From Paenibacillus macerans (GTDB lineage Bacteria; Bacillota; Bacilli; Paenibacillales; Paenibacillaceae), in NCBI RefSeq assembly GCF_900454495.1, contig NZ_UGSI01000001.1, positions 1,488,001 through 1,552,000 of the forward strand: a stretch of 64,000 nt of DNA, in the 5' to 3' direction. The translations under genes were made by a program, and so were the position numbers. Numbering within the stretch: position 1 is the first letter of the stretch; each line of letters opens with the position of its first letter. A model generated the notes under the pieces. That model was given only the letters and a program-made list of their open reading frames with translations. It did no database searches and was not told the DNA's origin. Below are positions 41,816 to 48,428 of the stretch, in pieces.

Positions 41816-42852
41816 GCTTGCATCACTCCCAATCGGTTCATAACGGCTTCGTGCAAAATATGTCTTGAGCCGAGCTCCAGGTTGTAACCGAAAATGCAGT
41901 TGTTTAAGTACGCCCCTTCGTTCACCCGGCAGCCGTCCCACAGGATCGTCTCCGCGAGCCGGACGTTCGGGCCGATCGAGCACTTGTCTCCGAGCACGAC
42001 ATAGGGTCCGATGACGGAACGGGCGCCGATGCTTACGCGGTCTCCGATCAATACCGGAGGAACGAGGAGGACGCCGGTGCCGATTTTGCAGCCTTTGCCG
42101 ATCCAGATCCCGCTGTCCCGATCGTATCCCGGAATGCGGATCCGGCTTGTTCCTTTTAAGAGATCCCAATGGATTTTGCGGTATCTGTCTTTCGTGCCCA
42201 TATCCGCCCAATAGCCCTGGATGGTTGTTCCGAATACCCCTATGTTCTCGCGGATGAGCTGCGGAAACGTTTCGCGTTCAATGGAGACTTCCCGACCGGA
42301 CGGTATCGCTTGCAGCACGCTTTTTTCCATGATGTAAATGCCTGCATTGATCCGTCTTGAGGGCGCTTCGTCCAAGCGGGGCTTCTCCACAAAACGCAAG
42401 ATGCGCCCTGCATCGTCCTGCTCGACGACCCCGTACGCGCTCGGATCTTCCACCTCCGTCAGGCCGATCGTCACAGAAGCCGCGCGGGAACGGTGGAAAT
42501 CCAGCAGCGGTTTCAGTTCGATATCGTGGACGATATCCGCGTTCATGGCCACAAATTGTTCATCGAGCAACGCTTCGGCGTTTTTGATCGCCCCGGCCGT
42601 GCCCAGCAGCGTTTCTTCCACGGCGTACTGGATCGATACGCCCAGCCTGCGGCCGTCGCCGAAATACGTTTTGATTTTTTCGGGATGATGCTTCAGAGCG
42701 ATAACGAAACGGTGAACGCCTTGTTCCTTCAGATGAAGAATGAGATGTTCCAGCCACGGGCGATTGAGGATCGGCGCCATCGGCTTCGGCATGTTCTCCG
42801 TCAAAGGTCTAAGTCTGGTTCCCAAACCACCGGCAAGCAACAGCACATTCAT
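41812..42852 (-). CDS. Sugar-phosphate nucleotidyltransferase with left-handed beta-helix
   Basis: 346 residues. N-terminal pyrophosphorylase domain: LLLAGGLGTRLRPLTENMPK, GTAGAIKNAEALL, MNADIVHDI and FVEKPRLDEAP. C-terminal hexapeptide repeats (IGKGCKIGTGVLLVPPVLIG, IGARSVIGPYVVLG) form a beta-helix. It resembles mannose-1-phosphate guanylyltransferases and glucose-1-phosphate thymidylyltransferases; the exact nucleotide is not determinable. GGAGGAG precedes the ATG. First gene of the operon nucleotidyltransferase-GT4-alpha/alpha-barrel protein, with ATGA coupling to GT4 and a CIRCE-like operator in the leader. Confidence 0.9.
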   Translation of the reverse strand: MNVLLLAGGLGTRLRPLTENMPKPMAPILNRPWLEHLILHLKEQGVHRFVIALKHHPEKIKTYFGDGRRLGVSIQYAVEETLLGTAGAIKNAEALLDEQFVAMNADIVHDIELKPLLDFHRSRAASVTIGLTEVEDPSAYGVVEQDDAGRILRFVEKPRLDEAPSRRINAGIYIMEKSVLQAIPSGREVSIERETFPQLIRENIGVFGTTIQGYWADMGTKDRYRKIHWDLLKGTSRIRIPGYDRDSGIWIGKGCKIGTGVLLVPPVLIGDRVSIGARSVIGPYVVLGDKCSIGPNVRLAETILWDGCRVNEGAYLNNCIFGYNLELGSRHILHEAVMNRLGVMQA

Positions 42853-42940
42853 TTTCGAAATCTCCTCCTGTCCCCAAAAAATGGTTCGATAAACAAACTT
42901 ACGCCAGTTTCGGCACTGACGCTAATATCTCATGCCGTTC

Positions 42941-42949
42941 CCTCCTTTA
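42941..42949 (-). promoter_or_regulatory. Detached strong Shine-Dalgarno with two-residue mini-frame
   Basis: CTAAAGGAGGG on the minus strand, ~90 bp upstream of the nucleotidyltransferase start, is followed seven bases later by ATG AGA TAT TAG (42933-42922). It could be a leader minigene or an mRNA-stabilising ribosome-binding element. Confidence 0.45.
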
Positions 42950-42956
42950 GCTCACA

Positions 42957-42991
42957 ATTATCAGCACTCCATCTAGTCGAGTGCTGATAAT
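42957..42991 (-). promoter_or_regulatory. CIRCE-like HrcA operator upstream of the glycan operon
   Basis: Perfect 13-bp inverted repeat ATTATCAGCACTC-N9-GAGTGCTGATAAT. The core TCAGCACTC-N9-GAGTGCTGA differs from canonical CIRCE (TTAGCACTC-N9-GAGTGCTAA) by one symmetrical base per arm and keeps the 9-bp spacer. It sits just downstream of a minus-strand TAAAAT -10 (42997-43002; TTGAGG at 43021-43026), at the expected transcription start, which is the usual CIRCE position. Confidence 0.8.
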
Positions 42992-43166
42992 ATAGTATTT
43001 TATGGAAAGTTGCTTTTTTTCCTCAAGTTATCCCATGCTTAATAGTTCCGGCAAAATCCCTTAATCGGCCCGTCTGATCCCTAATTTTCTTTAGAAATCT
43101 CATGATTTCTCCGTTTTTCGATTCATCCAGATATTTGAAATTTTATATATTGTAAATTATTATAAA

Positions 43167-43205
43167 TTTAGTATACATTTCTATTAATAGAATATTTATA
43201 CTAAA
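43167..43205. promoter_or_regulatory. Nested palindrome in the promoter region of the small secreted protein
   Basis: Outer arms TTTAGTATA (43167-43175) and TATACTAAA (43197-43205) enclose a perfect 14-bp palindrome TTCTATTAATAGAA (43179-43192). The whole region is very AT-rich and ends 25 bp before the start codon at 43231. Confidence 0.6.
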
Positions 43206-43230
43206 AAAATATATAGTGGAGGTTGGTAAC

Positions 43231-43635
43231 ATGAAGACTGGACGAATCAGCAAGATCTTCTTGTCACTCTCGATGGCCTTCGCAACAATTCTGCTCTTTA
43301 ATGCTGTTTCGGCGAATGCCGAATCCGGCGGCGGCATTGAGCCAAGCGCCTGCTCAACGTTCATCTCCGCCGTTTTCGATGAAGCCGTAGAGGTTGGCGG
43401 CGTTGGCCAGGCGAAGTTCTACTGCGGCCCTGTTAGCGACGGCATCCCCATTGATTTTTCCGCTGACGATATTTACGTTGCACCCGTTGATCCCACGGTT
43501 GACGTTTATGCCGATCCGGACAATAACACGGTGTACTACAAAGGCCTTTATAAGGGATGGATAGAGATCATAGTTAGCTGGCTGGACAAGCCGCAGGGCC
43601 CCCATTCCACGTTTTTATGGCTGGAAGTGAAATAA
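43231..43635 (+). CDS. Small secreted protein of unknown function
   Basis: 134 residues. The signal peptide MKTGRISKIFLSLSMAFATI continues to a likely cleavage site after ANA. The ~105-residue mature part is acidic and beta-rich (VEVGGVGQAKFYCG, PIDFSADDIYVAP, TVDVYADPDNNTVYYKG, GWIEIIVSWLD, TFLWLEVK), suggesting a single Ig-like or jelly-roll domain. Two cysteines (ACSTF, FYCGP) could form a disulfide. No family is recognised. TGGAGG lies eight bases before ATG 43231; an earlier ATG five codons up is within that site. Its AT-rich, palindromic promoter sets it apart from its neighbours. Confidence 0.75.
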   Translation: MKTGRISKIFLSLSMAFATILLFNAVSANAESGGGIEPSACSTFISAVFDEAVEVGGVGQAKFYCGPVSDGIPIDFSADDIYVAPVDPTVDVYADPDNNTVYYKGLYKGWIEIIVSWLDKPQGPHSTFLWLEVK

Positions 43636-43653
43636 TTTAAAATAATTATCCGG

Positions 43654-43685
43654 CCCCGCCGGTTTAATTACTAACGCCGGCGGGG
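43654..43685. terminator. Hairpin between convergent genes
   Basis: CCCCGCCGG (43654-43662) pairs with CCGGCGGGG (43677-43685). The right arm includes the last codons of the histidine kinase gene. Only weak T-runs follow on either side, so termination strength is uncertain. Confidence 0.55.
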
Positions 43686-45098
43686 GTGCGGGAACGTAAT
43701 CATGCATACCGTCCCCTGACCAAGCCGGCTGTTGATGTCGATTTCTCCGCCGTGTGCGAGAATGATCTGTCTGGCGATGGCCATTCCGAGCCCTGTGCCG
43801 GAACTGTCGGACGATGCGTTTGTCCCCCGGAAATACCGTTCGAACAAACGGGCCAACGTTTCCTGATCCATCCCGGCTCCATTGTCCTCAATGCCGATGC
43901 GAACCCGCCCGCCTGTCCCCCGCTCTTCATTGATCGTGATTTTTACGGTGGTGCCGGGCGGGTTATGCTTAATGCTGTTGGCAATTACATTTTCCAGTGC
44001 GCGCTGCATGTACCCCGGATCCAGATCAAGCGGAATCTGCCCGCGGTTCGTTTCGAACAAAAACGTTTTGTCCGCGGACTCCGGCAAGCTTTGGAGCTGC
44101 TTCAAAATATCTCTTGTCATCCTTACGAGATCGTTTGGCTCGAGCCGCAGCGGAAGCGCATCGTTTTTCAACCGGAAGGTCAGGCCAAAATCTTCGATCA
44201 GCCGCTCCATATATTCCACGCGATCCCCCATAATGCGGGAAAAGCCGCGCACCTGATCCGGCTCCCAGTCGTATTCGGAAGATGACAACAGGACGGTATA
44301 GCCTTTGATTACGGACAGGGGGGTTTTCAGATCGTGCGAGACGCCCGCCATCCATTCTTCCCGCGTTTTCTCCAACAGCTCCCGCTCTTCCTTGTTGCTG
44401 CGAAGGGCGGAGGTTAGCCGGGAAAGCGCCTGTATCAATTCGTGAAACGTCCTGTACTCGGCCCTTTTGCGCAGGTGTCCATTCAATACGGATTTACGCT
44501 GCTGCAGGGGCTCCTCGTATTTTCCTGCGGACAACCGTTCGATCCAGGAGACGATGTAGAGCAAGGGGGAGCCGAGCTGTCTGCCAAAATACAGGACGGT
44601 TACAATCCCGACGGCCAGTATCGCCAAAATCCATAATATATTCAGCCCGTAAAGCAAGGGATTGCCGTCCGCCGACGGCCTCCCTGCCACCCAGGTCAGC
44701 TCGCGTCCGCCCGCCGCTCCGTACCAGGTGGAAAGCTGATACCCGTTTTTGGCCGGATAAATATAGTCAGAAACGAGTTTCCCTGGAATATAGTGATCCG
44801 TAATGCTTTCGGGTTTATTTACGGAATAAATCTCATCTCCCTGCTCATTCAGGACCTGAAGCCACATATCGTTTCGGATGATATCCTCCCGGACATCAGG
44901 GGCAACCGTGAGGCGACTTCCTTCAACCGCCGTTTGCTCGGCGATCTCGCGAACCGACCATTGCGAGGCTGGCGTTTTGCCGTAACCGAAAAAAAAGCTG
45001 AACAGCAGCATACTTCCGGCGATGAGCAGCCCCCAAACCAGAAGCAGCCAAATAAGCCGCGAAACGAAGTAATAGGCGATTCGATTTCTCAGTTTCAT
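43671..45098 (-). CDS. Sensor histidine kinase (OmpR-type partner)
   Basis: 475 residues. Two membrane helices (about 12-37 and 151-173) flank a ~110-residue extracytoplasmic domain. A HAMP-like linker follows, then HisKA with H255 in GVSHDLKTPLSVIKGY, N box NVIANSIKHNPPG, G1 IGIEDNGAGMD and G2 GTGLGMAIARQI. The large external domain distinguishes it from intramembrane BceS-type kinases. It overlaps the response regulator stop by 4 bp (ATGA). Divergent from a LanFEG-type transporter that is its probable target. Confidence 0.93.
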   Translation of the reverse strand: MKLRNRIAYYFVSRLIWLLLVWGLLIAGSMLLFSFFFGYGKTPASQWSVREIAEQTAVEGSRLTVAPDVREDIIRNDMWLQVLNEQGDEIYSVNKPESITDHYIPGKLVSDYIYPAKNGYQLSTWYGAAGGRELTWVAGRPSADGNPLLYGLNILWILAILAVGIVTVLYFGRQLGSPLLYIVSWIERLSAGKYEEPLQQRKSVLNGHLRKRAEYRTFHELIQALSRLTSALRSNKEERELLEKTREEWMAGVSHDLKTPLSVIKGYTVLLSSSEYDWEPDQVRGFSRIMGDRVEYMERLIEDFGLTFRLKNDALPLRLEPNDLVRMTRDILKQLQSLPESADKTFLFETNRGQIPLDLDPGYMQRALENVIANSIKHNPPGTTVKITINEERGTGGRVRIGIEDNGAGMDQETLARLFERYFRGTNASSDSSGTGLGMAIARQIILAHGGEIDINSRLGQGTVCMITFPHPRRR

Positions 45099-45820
45099 GG
45101 CCTTTCCCTGTCCGCCGGCGCCTCAAAAAGATAACCCAATCCGCGAACCGTTTTGATCCACCGGGGGTTAGCCGGGTCCTCCTCGATCTTTTCCCGCAAA
45201 CGGCTGATATGCACCATCACTGTGCTGTCCCCGCCGTAAAGTTCTCCCCACACGTCTTTATAGATTTGGCGCTTGCTTAAAATCCGGTTTGGATGCTCGC
45301 AAAAATAAAGCAGCAGCTTTAGTTCCTGAACGGGGCAGTTAATCCGTATCCCGTGTACGGTCAATCTCCCGGTATTCGGATCTACCGCAAACGACCCGAA
45401 ATCGTATACCGGTTTGCGCACCGGCTCTAGCGGCGGCCGGGCGGCGCGCCTCAGCTGGGCCTTGACGCGAGCGGCCACTTCCAGCGGATTAAAGGGCTTG
45501 GTAATATAATCGTCCCCGCCTAAGCCAAAACCCTGCAGCTTGTCCAAATCGGCCGTGCGCGCGGTCAGGAACAGGATGGGCGCATCCGTCTCCGCCCGGA
45601 TCGTTCCGCACAGGGTAAAGCCGTCCATATCGGGCAGCATCACATCCAACAAGATCAGATCTGGCCGTTTTTGGCGCGTAATGGCAAGGGCTTCCGCTCC
45701 GGATAGGGCGGTCAAAATATGACGAAATCCCTCCTTTTCGAATACGGTGGTCAGCAAATTCAAAATATGCCGGTCGTCATCCACCAGCAGAAGGATATGT
45801 TCCTCCAGTCTATAAGCCAC
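45095..45820 (-). CDS. OmpR/PhoB-family response regulator
   Basis: 241 residues. Receiver with acidic triplet LLVDDD, phospho-acceptor Asp59 in LILLDVMLPDMDGF, Thr in FLTARTADL and Lys in YITKPFNPLE. C-terminal winged helix with INCPVQELKLLLYF, SKRQIYKDVWGE and VHISRLREKIEEDP. The frame is open to 45958, but GGGAGGAGG lies six bases before the GTG at 45820, matching the family start. Divergent promoters lie in 45821-45945, with TTGCTC/TATACG on the plus strand. Confidence 0.94.
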   Translation of the reverse strand: MAYRLEEHILLLVDDDRHILNLLTTVFEKEGFRHILTALSGAEALAITRQKRPDLILLDVMLPDMDGFTLCGTIRAETDAPILFLTARTADLDKLQGFGLGGDDYITKPFNPLEVAARVKAQLRRAARPPLEPVRKPVYDFGSFAVDPNTGRLTVHGIRINCPVQELKLLLYFCEHPNRILSKRQIYKDVWGELYGGDSTVMVHISRLREKIEEDPANPRWIKTVRGLGYLFEAPADRERP

Positions 45821-45945
45821 GCTTATCCTCCTCCCGCTTCTATTATAAATAAATATCGATGGCGATTCGTTAAGAAAATGTTTAGGAAGAGTTTTGCTCC
45901 CGTTCAGCCTTTTTCTTATACGATGGACCCTGAGGTGAGATTTTA

Positions 45946-46857
45946 ATGAATGAGCCAATTTTGATCACAAACGGGCTAACCAAAAAGTACAGGAGCCGCA
46001 CGTCCGTCGACGGCTTGAATTTACGGCTGGAACGGGGGCAAATTTACGGGTTTCTCGGTCCAAACGGCGCTGGTAAAACAACAACGATCCGCATGCTGCT
46101 CGGTCTGATCGAACCTACGAAAGGAAGTATTGAAATTTTTGGCCAAAGCCTAAAAAAAGGGCGCCTGTCCATATTGAAGCGCATCGGATCGCTGGTCGAA
46201 TCCCCGACTTATTATGGAAATTTGACCGGCCGTGAAAACCTGGAAGCGGTCCGCAGGTTAAGGGAACTCCCGGAAAAAAGCGTCCACGAGGCCTTGGACA
46301 TCGTCCGATTAACGCATGTGGCCGACCGCTTGACCAAAGAATATTCCCTGGGCATGAAGCAGCGGCTCGGTATTGCCGCCGCGCTGCTCTCCAGGCCGGA
46401 TTTGCTGATCCTCGACGAACCGACGAACGGCTTGGACCCTTCCGGCATCCAGGAAATTCGCGAATTGATTAAGAAACTGCCGGAGAACGGCATGAGCGTG
46501 CTTGTGTCCAGCCACTTGCTGAGCGAAATTGACCAGATGGCTACGCAGGTGGGGATTATTCATCACGGAAAAATGATCTTTCAGGATTCGATCGAACGCC
46601 TGCGGGAAAAGCAGCAGCCCTTGCTTAAGGTTGGCGTCAGCGATGTATGGGAAGCCGGAGCCGTGCTTTCCCGAAACGGAATTATGGCCGAAATCCGCGA
46701 CGATGGCTTGTGGGTCCCCCGTACGGAGCCGGGTTTCGTCTCCGGCCTGAACTCGCTATTGGTCCATGCGGGCTTGTCCGTATACCGGCTGGAAGAAGTA
46801 AAGCGGTCGCTCGAGGATATTTTCCTGGAATTGACCGGTACAGAGGGAAGCTTATGA
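45946..46857 (+). CDS. LanF-type ABC transporter ATP-binding protein
   Basis: 303 residues. Walker A GPNGAGKTTTIR, signature YSLGMKQRLGIA, Walker B LLILDEPTNGLDP, H-loop VLVSSHLLSEI. The usual Q-loop is GSLVESPTYYGNLTG with Glu in place of Gln, the E-loop typical of LanF immunity ATPases. With the two permeases it should expel or detach antimicrobial peptides from the membrane. Translationally coupled (ATGA) to the first permease. Confidence 0.9.
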   Translation: MNEPILITNGLTKKYRSRTSVDGLNLRLERGQIYGFLGPNGAGKTTTIRMLLGLIEPTKGSIEIFGQSLKKGRLSILKRIGSLVESPTYYGNLTGRENLEAVRRLRELPEKSVHEALDIVRLTHVADRLTKEYSLGMKQRLGIAAALLSRPDLLILDEPTNGLDPSGIQEIRELIKKLPENGMSVLVSSHLLSEIDQMATQVGIIHHGKMIFQDSIERLREKQQPLLKVGVSDVWEAGAVLSRNGIMAEIRDDGLWVPRTEPGFVSGLNSLLVHAGLSVYRLEEVKRSLEDIFLELTGTEGSL

Positions 46858-47612
46858 GACATCTGCTTAAAGCCGACCGATTAAAGCTGAGGCGTTCGTC
46901 GTTATGGATCGTCGTGATGTTGGTTCCGCTGCTCATCCTAGCTTATGAAACGGTGAACTTTACCTACCGCGCCGAGTTTGTCGAGAGACAAGCCGAACTG
47001 TTCCGCGCGGGTTCCCCATGGATGTTCTTGTTGTACGACAACAGCCTGCTGTTCGGTTTGGGCTTTCCTCTGTCCGCAACCCTGGCCGCATCCGTCATTG
47101 CAAATATAGAGCACCAAGCAAACGGGTGGAAGCAAGCCCTGTCTTTCCCGGTTGCCAGAAGCAAAATTTATCTCAGTAAATTCATCTGGTTAAACGCCGG
47201 GTTATTGGTTTCCGTGACGGTTTTCCTGATCGGGATGGTCCTACTCGGCAAGCTGCTGGGATTTGGCGGAGAGGTGCCGTGGGGACTGCTCGCGGGAGAT
47301 TGTTATGGGATGCTGATCGCCGTATTTCCCATCGCAGCAGCGCAATTTTGGCTGTCCATGACCTTGAAAAATCAAGCCTTTTCCATCCTGGTCGGTTCAG
47401 TGTCCGCGATGATGGGGCTGTTCCTGGCCGCGGCTCAAACGACCCGCTGGTTCCCGCTGGCCTATCCGGTACAAGCCTCCACGGTGATCCTGCGCTATGA
47501 AGGCATCGGATTAAATCCTTATTTCCCGGTGTACCTCGCGATCAGTCTGGGCTTGGGCATCATCCTGCTGTTTGGCGGGGCTATGCATTTTGCCGCTAGG
47601 GATGTTCAGTAA
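46854..47612 (+). CDS. LanE-type ABC-2 permease
   Basis: 252 residues with six predicted membrane segments, for example SSLWIVVMLVPLLILAYETV, LLFGLGFPLSATLAASVIA, LNAGLLVSVTVFLIGMVLLG and YLAISLGLGIILLFGGAMHF. The motif GWKQALSFPVARSKIYLSKF between helices 2 and 3 is typical of LanE/LanG permeases. The frame runs further upstream in the ATPase region; ATG 46854 overlapping the ATPase stop gives MRHLLKADRLKL and is chosen. Confidence 0.88.
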   Translation: MRHLLKADRLKLRRSSLWIVVMLVPLLILAYETVNFTYRAEFVERQAELFRAGSPWMFLLYDNSLLFGLGFPLSATLAASVIANIEHQANGWKQALSFPVARSKIYLSKFIWLNAGLLVSVTVFLIGMVLLGKLLGFGGEVPWGLLAGDCYGMLIAVFPIAAAQFWLSMTLKNQAFSILVGSVSAMMGLFLAAAQTTRWFPLAYPVQASTVILRYEGIGLNPYFPVYLAISLGLGIILLFGGAMHFAARDVQ

Positions 47613-47628
47613 GCAAGGAGGATTTCTT

Positions 47629-48363
47629 TTGAAAAATATTTTGTATGTCGAGAGATTAAAGTTAAAACGCTCCAGGCTGTGGCTGCTCTACTTTATCGGC
47701 CCCATGCTGGGCGTGCTGTTGGCTTACGCGAACTTCTATAAAAACTACGATCTGTTTATGCAGCCCGGAGATAACGCATGGCTTGAGGCCTGGACACAGG
47801 TCGCCTTATTTATGGGCCCTTTCGTTCTGCCGATCCTGGTCGGCATCTATGCGGCCTTCGTCTGCCGGGGGGAGCATGTCGGGGGCGGATGGAAGCAGCT
47901 GTTGGCGCTGCCGGTCGGACATTCGCAAATCTTCCTGGGAAAATTTTTTATGGTCGTGCGTATGGTGGTCATTACTATGGTGATCCTTTTCGGCTTCTTT
48001 ACTATCGTTGGTCTGGTTAAAGGCGTTGCAGGCGACTTTCCTTTGCTCGCCTTGCTCGGGTATATGTTGCGGGGGATTTTAGCAACCTTGCCGCTGGCGC
48101 TCCTGCAGCTAGTGATCTCCATCCGGGCCAAAACGTTCGGCATTCCCCTGGCGGTCAGCATTATTTTTACGCTGCCGGCGATTCTCGTCGCCGGCACGCC
48201 GCTGGGACAGGTTTACCCGTGGACGCAGCCGATGCTGGCCATGTCGCCCGAAGATGAATCCCCGATTCAATCTTACTTCTTGTTCTATTCCCTTTTGACA
48301 GGCAGCTTCACCGTCCTGCTGCTGCTTGGTTTATGGAGGTTTACGAAACGCGACACCCTGTGA
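47629..48363 (+). CDS. LanG-type ABC-2 permease
   Basis: 244 residues, a paralogue of the preceding gene: the N-terminus MKNILYVERLKLKRSRLWLL mirrors MRHLLKADRLKLRRSSLWIV, and GWKQLLALPVGHSQIFLGKF recurs. Six membrane segments. The start is TTG at 47629 with AAGGAGG seven bases before. It completes a LanFEG-type heterotrimer. A long perfect hairpin follows. Confidence 0.88.
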   Translation: MKNILYVERLKLKRSRLWLLYFIGPMLGVLLAYANFYKNYDLFMQPGDNAWLEAWTQVALFMGPFVLPILVGIYAAFVCRGEHVGGGWKQLLALPVGHSQIFLGKFFMVVRMVVITMVILFGFFTIVGLVKGVAGDFPLLALLGYMLRGILATLPLALLQLVISIRAKTFGIPLAVSIIFTLPAILVAGTPLGQVYPWTQPMLAMSPEDESPIQSYFLFYSLLTGSFTVLLLLGLWRFTKRDTL

Positions 48364-48391
48364 ATACCGTTCCATATTTAGTGCGAAACCC

Positions 48392-48421
48392 GAACAAGGA
48401 CTCCCGAGGGAGTCCTTGTTC
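48392..48421. terminator. Bidirectional terminator hairpin
   Basis: Perfect 14-bp stem GAACAAGGACTCCC/GGGAGTCCTTGTTC with a 2-base nominal loop, between the convergent LanG and DUF5695 genes. Confidence 0.8.
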
Positions 48422-48428
48422 GCTAGAA

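Noticed and set aside
40655..42211. Longer start of the GT4 gene giving 518 residues
   Set aside because: The extra 132 residues are Arg-rich out-of-frame sequence over the nucleotidyltransferase; ATG 41815 with ATGA overlap and a family N-terminus is clear.
45821..45945. BceRS-type intramembrane sensing system
   Set aside because: The kinase has a large external domain and the transporter is ATPase plus two six-helix permeases, not a BceAB type with a ten-helix permease.
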